A stretch of DNA of 33,550 nucleotides from Nemertoderma westbladi. Lineage: Eukaryota > Xenacoelomorpha > Nemertodermatida > Nemertodermatidae. Position 1 is the first letter of the stretch. The number at the start of each line of letters is the position of its first letter. A model generated the notes under the pieces. The model searched no databases. It was given only the letters and a program-made list of their open reading frames with translations, and was not told the DNA's origin. Both the position numbers and the translations under genes were made by a program. The stretch is taken from NCBI GenBank assembly GCA_032718475.1, contig JAUCBJ010008649.1, positions 1 through 33,550 of the forward strand, in the 5' to 3' direction. Below, in pieces: positions 21,457 through 30,474 of this stretch.

Positions 21457-21487
21457 TCGGCACACCCATGAGATATGGGTGTGCCGA
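21457..21487. repeat. Perfect 12-bp GC-rich hairpin
   Basis: TCGGCACACCCA (21457-21468) and TGGGTGTGCCGA (21476-21487) pair perfectly around TGAGATA. It lies about 120 bp beyond the SLC4A1AP stop codon. Confidence 0.85.
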
Positions 21488-21558
21488 CATCATAAATAAT
21501 TCATAATTATTTTCAGAAACTAATTCATTTATAAAAATAAAAATAGTATAGTATACGA

Positions 21559-21564
21559 TTTATT
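21559..21564 (-). terminator. AATAAA signal of SLC4A1AP
   Basis: On the minus strand AATAAA lies about 40 bases after the TGA stop codon at 21605-21607. Confidence 0.55.
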
Positions 21565-21604
21565 TAATATAAAGCAATATTATAATAATTAAAGGGTTAA
21601 AGGT

Positions 21605-23809
21605 TCACGAATAACCTAACATATAATCACTGACAGGAGGTTTCCACCCAGGAGGCATTGTAGGACCCTTTATTTTTAAGGAAATCTTTTTTACTGGAGT
21701 TTCATGTTTGAACTTTTGATTATCAACTGGAGGGTCTTGTATTTCATCGTCGCCAGTTATCGTCACGGGAATATCATTCACAATTACAGCGTCTGAGTCA
21801 GGGGATAAATGATAAGAATTTGATTTTGAGTCGATAATTATTTTATGCTGTGTTGATTCAGTTTCAGACTGAATTCGATCCAGGGTTCCTTCATTCTTAA
21901 CAACCGGTCCAAGTTCGCTAAGTTTCTCATTAATATCATCTTCCTCAGTGTCACCAGTCTCCACCTTATCCGCCGATGTCGACCGCGGTGTCACGCAGCA
22001 ACGCCGTGTCCGCTTCACAACGCCAGCGAGGCCGCCCCGTTTACCCACCAGTACGTTGACTCCACCCGAACTGGACACAATCGTTGGCAATGCAGTCGGT
22101 TTAGTTACCTTAACAAGACGTTGTAAATCCCCGCGTTCCTTCCGCAATGCGAACAACCGACGTCGCGCGTCGTACCTTCGTCTCGCGTCCATGGCACAAC
22201 GTTTAATTCCCTTCATATAGTCATCTAACGACTCATCCTTAGAGGTTTTATCATCGACTTCTATTGGAGTCTCGAGTAAACCTTCTATCTCTCGCACCTC
22301 GTTATCTACCGCAGTTAGCCTTTCCGTTAACGAGCGGTGTGTGTGCACCTCTTCGTGCAACACCCCCGCCTGCACCATCCGTCTCCGTCGCTTCTTCTCA
22401 ACATCGCCGGTCCGATCCAGGTAAACATCCTCGTCACTATCGTAGTAATCCGCGTCGGCGAGTTGTTTCCGTTTGGTTTCCCGTCGCTCGTGGAATGCCC
22501 GTCGCAACAATCCCCGAGCGTCCAGCATCCGACACGCCTCCAACGCGCATTGAACCACGGCTTCCTTCTTCTTCCCACTGACCACCGCCTCGGCAACTAC
22601 AGCCCTGCCATCGGCGTCCTCTACAGGAAGCTCAACACGACATGTAAACTTACCAACTCCACTTTCCTCGCAATCGTAAACTAACTCCTCGCCTTCTCTC
22701 TCGAAATATCCGCGCAACGTTTTCTTTGGATCTGTTAGATTCATCGGCTTCTTATCTTCAATAACAGCGAATGGATTATCGGCATTTCTTTCATCATCAT
22801 CATCTATGGCGTCCTCAGGAATCCCCCACATACAAACATTATCATCATTTCCCGCTTCGTTCTTAACATCTACCTTTCTCTCAACTCTCCGTCGCTGATC
22901 AGCTTCTTCCATCGCCAATCGTTGCGATTTTATCTCAGTGACAGTCAACCCCGATTCCGCCTCCATGTCCTCAGCTGGCCCTTTCATTATATAGGACCGC
23001 GAACTTTGCCCCAATTTGATTTGATGACCGACTCTGACCCTGTGGAAGCAACGAGGCACCAACAGTTCCTTGTTGAGGAACGTTCCGTGGGTGCTCCCCA
23101 GGTCGTAGAGATACAACCCTTGCTGGAGATCCCCTTCGGTCTCCCTTACATTCCGGTATTGGACGACCACGTGGAACCGGGATATAGACGGATGTTCCAC
23201 CACCAGATCGCAGCTGGAACCGCGGCCTATCAGGGTAAATGACCTGCAAGATAAATCGACCTCCTCTACGATCCTGCCATCTTTTAATATCTCGAGAGCG
23301 TAGCCTTGACGGGGAGCGACACCGCCCCAATGCGGTTCTTTATAGGGGATCGACTTCGGAGTAGCCGACGATCTTACAACCGGTTTTACGTTGCCGATAA
23401 CTTTATTATCAGGTTTACCGGTACTATAATTTTGCGTAGAATTTAAAACAACGATTGAATTCCCTTCAATTACATTTGTTTGACTTTTAGCAACAGGAGC
23501 GGTGTTGGATTCATGTGAATGAGGATTATTTTCGGTAGACGAAGTAGATATTATAATGTCATTCTGTTTTAAAATTAACGATGATTTATGGTGGTCGGAT
23601 TTTCTACGATGTTCAACTGGCAGGCCAGGTATCTTAAAGTCGTCCTTTTTAACTGGCCAAGGTGTCTGCATCTTATCGTTATCAACTTGTGTAGACATAT
23701 TTGCATCATCTTTATCAATGGGTTTAGCCATTTCAAACTCAAGCTCTTCTCTCTCATTGACGGTATCATGAGATATATCCATATCCGTAGTCTCTTCAGA
23801 TTTTATCAT
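21605..23809 (-). CDS. SLC4A1AP: Kanadaptin (SLC4A1AP), FHA-domain nuclear protein
   Basis: The 734-residue product has the kanadaptin layout. A polar, probably disordered N-terminus (1-155) leads to an FHA domain (about 168-275) with GRGSS (195-199), HPSISRFH (206-213) and GSTHGTFLN (238-246), the phosphothreonine-binding signature. A double-stranded-RNA-binding-like fold follows (about 363-437). Next come YYDSDEDVYLDRTGDVEKKR (455-474), a conserved family block, then a basic coiled coil (about 485-570), a disordered acidic part, and MPPGW (718-722) near the C-terminus. Kanadaptin was first described as an anion-exchanger-1 adaptor but is mainly nuclear and linked to RNA processing. The gene is one open frame, whereas the vertebrate gene has many exons. 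The first ATG has a weak context (T at -3); Met10 is an alternative start. Confidence 0.95.
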   Translation of the reverse strand: MIKSEETTDMDISHDTVNEREELEFEMAKPIDKDDANMSTQVDNDKMQTPWPVKKDDFKIPGLPVEHRRKSDHHKSSLILKQNDIIISTSSTENNPHSHESNTAPVAKSQTNVIEGNSIVVLNSTQNYSTGKPDNKVIGNVKPVVRSSATPKSIPYKEPHWGGVAPRQGYALEILKDGRIVEEVDLSCRSFTLIGRGSSCDLVVEHPSISRFHVVVQYRNVRETEGDLQQGLYLYDLGSTHGTFLNKELLVPRCFHRVRVGHQIKLGQSSRSYIMKGPAEDMEAESGLTVTEIKSQRLAMEEADQRRRVERKVDVKNEAGNDDNVCMWGIPEDAIDDDDERNADNPFAVIEDKKPMNLTDPKKTLRGYFEREGEELVYDCEESGVGKFTCRVELPVEDADGRAVVAEAVVSGKKKEAVVQCALEACRMLDARGLLRRAFHERRETKRKQLADADYYDSDEDVYLDRTGDVEKKRRRRMVQAGVLHEEVHTHRSLTERLTAVDNEVREIEGLLETPIEVDDKTSKDESLDDYMKGIKRCAMDARRRYDARRRLFALRKERGDLQRLVKVTKPTALPTIVSSSGGVNVLVGKRGGLAGVVKRTRRCCVTPRSTSADKVETGDTEEDDINEKLSELGPVVKNEGTLDRIQSETESTQHKIIIDSKSNSYHLSPDSDAVIVNDIPVTITGDDEIQDPPVDNQKFKHETPVKKISLKIKGPTMPPGWKPPVSDYMLGYS

Positions 23810-25399
23810 ATAGCATAGTATAGCCTAATCAGATAATTATTGAATAGGCTGATAGGCCTAAGTCCTGAAGTCAACTAATAATGTAATAATACCGGTACTG
23901 TAATAGGCCTACTGTAATACAGTAAAAAAAAAAACGGAGAAAAAATTCAGTATCACCTTTCATGGAAATTAATTATTTTCTACTATGATAGAAATTAATT
24001 ATATCTAATATATATAAATCTGCTCAGTTTGTATGTATATATGTATGTATGTCCATCGATAAACGTCGTCAGATTTTGCTCTCATTCTTTGCTTTGTGGC
24101 TCATTCGATGCGTATTAACACGATGCAGACAGCTGTCACTTTCTCCGGGTGATATTTTACACGTTTATTGTTTGCGTGAGGTCGAGGTAGGCCTAGCAGT
24201 TCAGTCCTGTAGTCTGTCACTGTACATTGGGGCTTATCTTGACTCTATCTTGCACGCCTACGTGATACATATTGTGCGTCATAAGCACGTGAACGTGAAC
24301 CGTCATTATCTCGAAGCTAATTTTACGCATATGCCCAGCCCAGATGCCTGTATGCCCTTGGTGAATGCGTATTTGTGGTCAAATTGGGCTATTCTGTAGT
24401 CGTTTTCGGCCAAATTGCTGGTCAACAGGCAGGAAACTGTATTACTGTACTGTATTACATCAGTTGCACAATCAGACTCAGTCTGTTCTAACTGACACTT
24501 TGCAGATATATATATACCTGACCATAGCAGCATAGGTTTTGAAGGACACTGATCAGTCTGCGATTCCCCAGTCTACCGATAGGTGGCGGAATATCTGAAA
24601 GTGACAATCATCTCCAACTTTGTTATTAATAATAATAAAAATTACAAAAAGTAACATAAAAATAACAAAAAGTAAATTTACAATCCTTTTAGACTGATAC
24701 TTCTGTACTTGCTAGCATCTACTACAGCATACAGTCTGTATCTTTAGATAAATGCAGCGCCGTCTGCATAACACCAGTCTGCAGGTAGAGTGTGAAATTT
24801 CTGAAAGTTAACATTTTCCTCGAACTTTTGATTACAATTGCTGTTAAGCTGAAACTTGACACTATCTCCTACGACCGGGTGGGGTTTTACTGTATTTCAT
24901 GATGGTATGAATCTGTTCCATATGCAGTTCCCCAACCTGCCACGCATTTCTCAACATATTCATTCACGTATCATCTGTACATGGACTAGAAAGCTGCGGC
25001 CCGAAGGGCAACAGGCTTTCTACAGTAGTACATAAAAATTATACAACTGGAATCCCCATACCCCATTGTTCCATTATAGTTTTTAATTGGTTCAAGTGAT
25101 TTGCGCGCCCATGTGAAGAATACCAGGATTTCACTTGTTATACAGGTTGAACCATGCTCTGAACTTTTTAAGATTAATTGTACAATTATTAGCCTACATT
25201 ACTCATATTTTCTTTCTTATTATACTTGTACTGTTACTGTACTAATGAATAATTATAATTGAACTAAATTAAATAATTGTAATATTTGCAATTTTACTTA
25301 TTTTTAGTTAATGTGGATATCAATCTACTACCCCTACATTGCTTCTTAATATTTAGATATTTATTTATATAAACGCTAATAAACAAGTCCAAGTTCACA
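23810..25399. other. Non-coding region, possible Helitron-like end and scraps
   Basis: The stretch TCTAATATATATAAATCTGC (24005) runs into TGTATG repeats and TGTCC, which resembles the 5' end of some invertebrate Helitrons. Two related segments, about 24573-24625 and 24765-24815, share CCAGTCT and TCTGAAAGT words. The open frame at 24049-24399 shows no family features. A copy of the repeat at 11382 lies near 25108. Confidence 0.35.
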
Positions 25400-25640
25400 G
25401 TAAGCTCCAAAGATAGCTTGCTTGAGCCTGTGGATGACTTGTGCTACCTTGGTATCATGGATCCGGAAGTCTGGTGAAGACATTCGAATACGCAAGGGAG
25501 AAAGCATATCGGCAGCACTGAATAGATTGGGAAGATTGGGAAGTGCCATATAGAATAAAACGCGATCTCATTGTTCGATTATTTAGGGCAGCAGTAGAAC
25601 CATAGTACTCCTATTCAAACTGCAGGATACGAAATCTCTT
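25400..25640 (+). mobile_element. LINE reverse-transcriptase C-terminal fragment
   Basis: With one frameshift the translation reads VDDLCYLG, then SWIRKSGEDIRIRKGES and IKRDLIVRLFRAAVEP. This is the familiar LINE block after the reverse-transcriptase domain (YLGSWI...EDIRIRK...IK..L.RA.VE). An in-frame TAG follows VEP. The 5' 100 bp match 14249-14350 at the nucleotide level. Confidence 0.78.
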
Positions 25641-25685
25641 GATGGCACTTCACAAGAATGATCTGTGCCGGGTTCATTGTGTCAT

Positions 25686-25750
25686 GTACAATTAACACTT
25701 CTCCAATCAGACTATTACAACATTGGAAGTGTTTAATTTGTCTCCCCAAG
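25686..25750. repeat. Imperfect hairpin, about 20-bp arms
   Basis: ACAATTAACACTTCTCCAAT (about 25688-25707) pairs with ATTGGAAGTGTTTAATTTGT (about 25732-25751) with small bulges and a loop of about 24 bases. It could be a short inverted-repeat element or a hairpin RNA; nothing more is known. Confidence 0.5.
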
Positions 25751-25751
25751 C

Positions 25752-27008
25752 TTAACACTTAACACATACCCCCCTCCCCCAGACCAAATTTGAGTCGGTG
25801 CAAATCGCACCAGTCGGTTCACGCAAACTTAACACCATGAAACTATTTTACAGTGAAATGACAGTGAAAGAGGGAAAATTGGTTGAACTATAATAATGGT
25901 TGTCAGACTGGGAATACTTTGCCTATGGTAATAGGCCTTTGTGTATTATCTTTGTTTTCATTTCAATCTAATACAGTATTTAGTGTTTATTTAATTATAC
26001 TGGTACTACTGACTACTTACCTTATTCAAAACTGTCAATTTGTTAACTAAATAAAGAAACGAATACCTACGGGCAGCACGCAGCAATACGATATCTCATC
26101 GCGGTAAAATGTAAAGACTGTTAGGTATGAAAGACTTTAGAGTCATTGTTAGTGATAGGCCTAGCATGTGAAAAGGATATTGTTGAAACTGTCGAATTGA
26201 GGCAGTAGGCCTACATACTGGATTTCTTTGAAAAAAAAACGTAGTATTCAATTCAAATAATTAAAACGATAATTTAGTTAAATTGAAATTTTTTGTGAAC
26301 TTTTATAATATAATAAAAAAGGCTTTATATAATAAAGCCTACTTCTTCGTTTTAAATATTAATATTTAGTTGGAACAATTTAATAAAAATTTACAATTCT
26401 ATTAAAATTACCAGCTGCATAAAAGTATAATGTTTTATTCTTAAATTGTTACTTTTTCGTTCGAATATACCCCGAATAAAAGTTTCACTTTTTTTCCCTA
26501 GAGAAAAAAGTAATGCATAGAAATGCATTAATTTTACTTCTTTTTTCGAACGAATAAAATGTTTTTCGACGCAGTAAAAGCTGCAACGTTAATGTCTGCA
26601 ACACGTACTCCAACACGGAACTCAATATCCAATATTGGTTTATGTTTTTAAGCGGCTCTTTACTGTTCGACTGTTATAACTGTTCGAGATTAAATTATTT
26701 AACATTGAGTAAGACAGCATCAAGAGCTGAGGAATACAGTAATTGGAATCGCAGTTACTTTGGAAGCAATATAGAAAATACTTCAGTTCAATTTATTTTG
26801 TAACACTATATCTATCGCTCTATATTTTATTAAAGAATTGAGCAACAAAAAGTAGGGCCTACCAATTTAAGAATAAATTTACGTATTACATGGGGAAAAA
26901 GTAGACCATTATTTTTTCAATATTCTCTCGACTCTTTATTATCCTCGCTGACGCTCAGTAAATATAATGCCTTACACCCCCCCCCCCCCCCCCACCCACT
27001 TGTTATGG
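25752..27008. other. Non-coding AT-rich region with foldback sequences
   Basis: No gene is seen. AGGCTTTA/TAAAGCCT (26320-26340) and TAATGCAT/ATGCATTA (26511-26530) are short hairpins within a broad AT-rich foldback (about 26410-26590) containing TTCGTTCGAA and TTCGAACGAA. A run of 17 C residues lies at 26977-26993. Confidence 0.45.
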
Positions 27009-27024
27009 TCTAGCGCCGCCCCTG
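27009..27024 (-). mobile_element. Orphan hAT-type terminus
   Basis: TCTAGCGCCGCCCCTG reads CAGGGGCGGCGCTAGA on the other strand, a typical hAT terminal inverted repeat. It abuts the LINE remnant at 27025, suggesting an insertion into that LINE. The opposite end was not found in the window. Confidence 0.5.
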
Positions 27025-27140
27025 GTGGTGGACAGCCCATGACTTTCTTGAGACGCATCTTAACGGCAGCTGGCCTAGAAAATGAGGATGATCTAGCAAA
27101 TATGTCATGGGTGATAGACTGCGATAGGGAGTTATTGTAG
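27025..27140 (+). mobile_element. LINE ORF C-terminal tail
   Basis: The translation includes MTFLRRILTAAGLENEDDLA and ends at TAG 27138-27140. It resembles the last residues of many LINE polyproteins (TFL..LLKDTGLE..DDL...M.DRD.W). The same sequence occurs in inverted orientation at 28774-28900. Confidence 0.7.
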
Positions 27141-27613
27141 TTATATCATAATTATATATTTATCATAACATTCATAACTGTTGTCTGGGTCATTATAACG
27201 GTTATTGGCATTGCCAAGCCATTACACCCAATACAGCCCATGTAAATCAATTGTGAGATTCGTTCTTCATCTTCGTATGCTGGGATTCGCCTCGCCCCAC
27301 AACGTCCCCGTCCAGTTAGGCATTTTTTCATGATAAGTGGAGGGAAATTTAAAAGACGTTATATTTTAGGAACTTGGCACTGGCCTGACAGTAGGCCTGC
27401 TACAGGAGTACAGCAGTACTTCATACTTATCTGCTTATGACTTACGGTACCGGTACCTTACAGCCTTACCTGATTACTCCTACTACAGTCTGACAGTATT
27501 GCAGTACTACCGGTCTGCCGGTATAAAGTTACTTCAGTACTTAGGGATCTTATAGGCCAGGCTACTGAATAATAGTAAATTTGTAGATGGTGTTTGGTCA
27601 GTTGGTGTACCGT
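27141..27613. other. Non-coding spacer
   Basis: No gene is seen. Several ACCGGTACC-type words and GTAGGCCTGC occur. The open frame on the minus strand at 27458-27685 runs into the terminal repeat of the next element and is not a gene. Confidence 0.4.
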
Positions 27614-27689
27614 ACCGGCAGTCGGTGAGAAGTCAAAAATTGGACTTGAGTCCAAAATTGGACTTCGACTCCAGTTCAAGTCCAAAATT

Positions 27690-27825
27690 GGACTTCTGTG
27701 AGTCCAATATTGGACTTCAAATCAGCCAATTGTTCCAGGGCCTTGGGTAATTGGATCGGACTTCTGTGAGTCCAATATTGGACTTCAAATCAGCCAATTG
27801 TTCCAGGGCCTTGGGTAATTGGATC
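27690..27825. repeat. Perfect 68-bp tandem duplication
   Basis: 27690-27757 and 27758-27825 are identical. Each begins GGACTTCTGTGAGTCC and ends GGGTAATTGGATC. Confidence 0.95.
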
Positions 27826-28551
27826 GGGCGGGATTTTTTTTTTTTAATCGAAAATATATGAAAAAATAAGAGTTTTGAACAGGGGGACCTGAAATTCACC
27901 AGGGGGAACTTTTTTTATAAGGCTTTGAATTTTTACAAAAGTCCAATATTGGACTTTAAGTCTAATTTTGGACGTGACATTGAGAATCAAACTTAAAGGT
28001 ACATGAAGCATGACAGATGAGAGACAGCCAGACAGCTATTAAGTTATGGAAAGTTTCCTTTGCAGAGCTCTGTATGTATCTTCAGTGTACTGTACTTAGA
28101 ATATAGGCTAAATGGTACATTCTAGCATTCTAGGTACTTTGTACTTTACTTTTAGCATATTGTTTACATTCATGTTATGTCTAACCTTACAGCCTTATGT
28201 ACCCAGGATTTTAGAGCAGTAGAGTCTTTAGGACTAGATTAGATTATGCTCCAAAAAAATATTTAATTACAAATTATATTTGGTGGAAACTGGTAGCAAT
28301 GCCAGGTTTGCCAACAACAGCTGCTGCTAAGGCTAACTACAGTACAAGCTATGATTTCGTCTAAGCCTATGGGAGCCCTATCAGAAAGAAATACTACAAG
28401 TTGATGCTACCACCATCTCTTCTAATTTTTCAATACAACAGGAAGGGTGTTTTAAAACAGCTGTATAAAGGGGATTAGTAACTGATTAACGTGTTGGGGT
28501 CTCCACATAATAGTACAGAAGTAAGAAGTAACACACGTCATAATTATAAAC

Positions 28552-28640
28552 CAATTGAGGGAAAGGAACAGGTTACAGAGGCAGGCTTTTCTAACTAAAA
28601 CAATAAACGGCCACTTTTGACTTTACCAATTGAAGGAGCC
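28552..28640 (-). repeat. Inverted copy of the 68-bp dispersed repeat
   Basis: GGGAAAGGAACAGGTTACAG and AAAACAATAAACGG are the reverse complement of the unit repeated at 15013-15205. The copy runs past one unit length, so it derives from a tandem array. Confidence 0.85.
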
Positions 28641-28773
28641 CTATCACCTCACCACATGATACTACTACTACAATCGGCATGCTGCATTACAGCTGCATTA
28701 TATATATAGACCCTATTACTGTATTAAGAATGCTGTGCCGACTTGTTGACAAAAGTGCGCCTCCACAACTCCA

Positions 28774-28900
28774 TTACACTCTTACAGCCTTATCACCCAT
28801 GACATTTGCTAGATCATCCGCATTTTCAAGGCCAGTGTCCTTTAAGACAGTAAGAAAGACTGAAAGATGCGTCTCAAGAAAGTCATGGGCTGTCCACCAT
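28774..28900 (-). mobile_element. LINE ORF C-terminal tail, inverted copy
   Basis: On the minus strand it reads DFLETHLSVFLTVLKDTGLE and then NADDLANVMGDKAVRV before TAA (28774-28776). It is the same LINE tail as 27025-27140 but less deleted. It lies inside the 27.6-29.6 kb element. Confidence 0.7.
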
Positions 28901-29575
28901 GCTTATTCACTCCATGAGGTGCACTGGCTGATCCTCACGGCTTAAAAGCGATGTCCTGCAAAGCGGAGGCGGCTTTGTTCTAGTGACAAGCTTGGGGGAA
29001 CCAATGACTGAATGAGACACCTCCAACTCCAATGCTATATAGTGTCTGGTTGGAGATACAGAGATGTGTATATTGTACTTGACACAGTGAACCTAATCAA
29101 AACAATTAGTCAATAAACATTAACTCAATTACATAATAGGTTACAGTTTTCAGTAGTCTTATTTTTGCCATACGAAAATACCACAGGTATGGGTATGAAT
29201 GAACTATACAGCTATAACTCAACTACCTGACTACCGCTACCGCGGTATACACCCGCTAAGGCAGTAAGGCTACCACAAAGCCATACCACTACCGCAAAAA
29301 GTAACTACTGATGTCTGACTGTACGTGTGCGATCCCTGCTTATAATACTTATAATAATTAATTTGATCATTAAAATAATGTTGCATTGTAATTATGTAAT
29401 ATATATGTACTGATACGGGATGCAGTTTTGATTTAAATACCGATATACAGTATGGCAGCATGGGTACACTTGGAGTTGTACTAAAGTCCAATATTGGACT
29501 TTGGAGTCCAAAATTGGACTTGAAGTCTAAAATTGGACTTGAAGTCCAATTTTTGACTTCTCACCGACTGACCGG

Positions 29576-30157
29576 TTACCGGTAGGTTCTGCAGTTTCAT
29601 GCGGGGTTCTTCTGGGGTTGCTGGGTTGCGATATCCAGATATCGAGTTCCTGAATATCGACTGATCGATTACAGGATTAGGCCTATCTGCCTATGGATTA
29701 ACTACATACTGACATACAGGATGCAGGATACAGCAACAGCATAGGCAGATAGGCCTACCACACTGCCATAGCACAGGAATATCAGAATTCACTTCACTAC
29801 TCTTCTCTGCTAGGCTGCTAGGCCTAGCGCCTAGGGTTGTAGGGGCCTACTGCAGCTCAGCAGCTGTCTGACTTTGCAATTGCAATGCAGCTTCCACACA
29901 CCCCGCCCGCGCCCGCAATATTGAATATGTAAATATCATGTAATATTAGCGTTATTTTTAGGATTTATAATTGGATAGGCCTAGCTACCTAACATGTGAT
30001 AGCGATCTGATGGCAGATGGGGGGCACTGCACTAGTAGTGTATTCTGGTAGTACAGTAGTAGTGATATAGTGACTAATAGCAATAGCAGAATAGGGCACC
30101 CTCCTAATCTGCTAATCCGGGTGCCCGCGCCCGGTTAGTACAGGAGCAGGTTACAGA
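29576..30157. other. Non-coding, with an 18-bp inverted repeat
   Basis: No gene is seen. TAGGCCTATCTGCCTATG (29678-29695) has its exact reverse complement at 29740-29757. A run of CTAGGC and GGCCTA words covers about 29815-29850. Confidence 0.5.
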
Positions 30158-30218
30158 CAGTCGGGCACTTTGTCAATATTGACATGTTGTCAATATTGAC
30201 ATGATGTCAATATTGACA
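30158..30218. repeat. 17-bp palindromic repeat, three copies
   Basis: TGTCAATATTGACA, a perfect 14-bp palindrome, starts at 30171, 30188 and 30205, exactly 17 bp apart. It is preceded by CAGTCGGGCACTT at 30158, which resembles the CAGTCGGTGAGAAG end of the 27.6-kb element. A further copy lies at 30378. This looks like the end of a related element. Confidence 0.7.
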
Positions 30219-30474
30219 TGTTTTGATCATAAATTTTTTAAATATTGTGATTTAAAAAGTAAAAAATGTTTTTTTGTAAATAGAATATCTATTTTAATTA
30301 AACAGTTAAAATATTGTTGAATCCAACCAATGTATATTGTTGTTTGTAATAATTTTAATGATATGTTTCCTATTGCATGTCAATATTGACTTCTAATGTC
30401 AATAGGCCTATTGAAATTAATAATTAAATTAAAAGAAATAATTAAATAATTACAATTAAAAATACATAAAAGAT

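Larger units (their letters stand above)
27614..29575. mobile_element. Inverted-repeat transposon with palindromic ends, about 1.95 kb
   Basis: The first 29 bases at 27619-27647 (CAGTCGGTGAGAAGTC...) are exactly repeated in inverted form at 29542-29570, and weaker pairing extends to about 55 bp. Both ends are packed with GTCCAAAATTGGAC and GTCCAATATTGGAC palindromes. ACCGG directly flanks both sides (27614-27618 and 29571-29575), a possible 5-bp target duplication. CAG...CTG ends point to a hAT-like group. There is no transposase gene inside. The interior holds a perfect 68-bp duplication, an inverted copy of the 68-bp repeat family, and a LINE tail, so it is a composite non-autonomous element. 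Confidence 0.7.

Noticed and set aside
21451-21468. GAATTCGGCAC resembling a cDNA library adaptor
   Set aside because: The match stops after 11 bases and the sequence is part of a natural perfect hairpin, so contamination is not supported.
22264-23330. Several open frames in other frames within kanadaptin
   Set aside because: They are shadows of the long conserved minus-strand reading frame.
15656-23809. Operon of VBP1, ZNHIT2 and SLC4A1AP
   Set aside because: VBP1 is on the opposite strand and the two minus-strand genes are 2.3 kb apart with repeats between them.
24049-24399. 116-codon plus-strand open frame
   Set aside because: No recognised motif, no support for its start, and it overlaps sequence resembling a transposon end.
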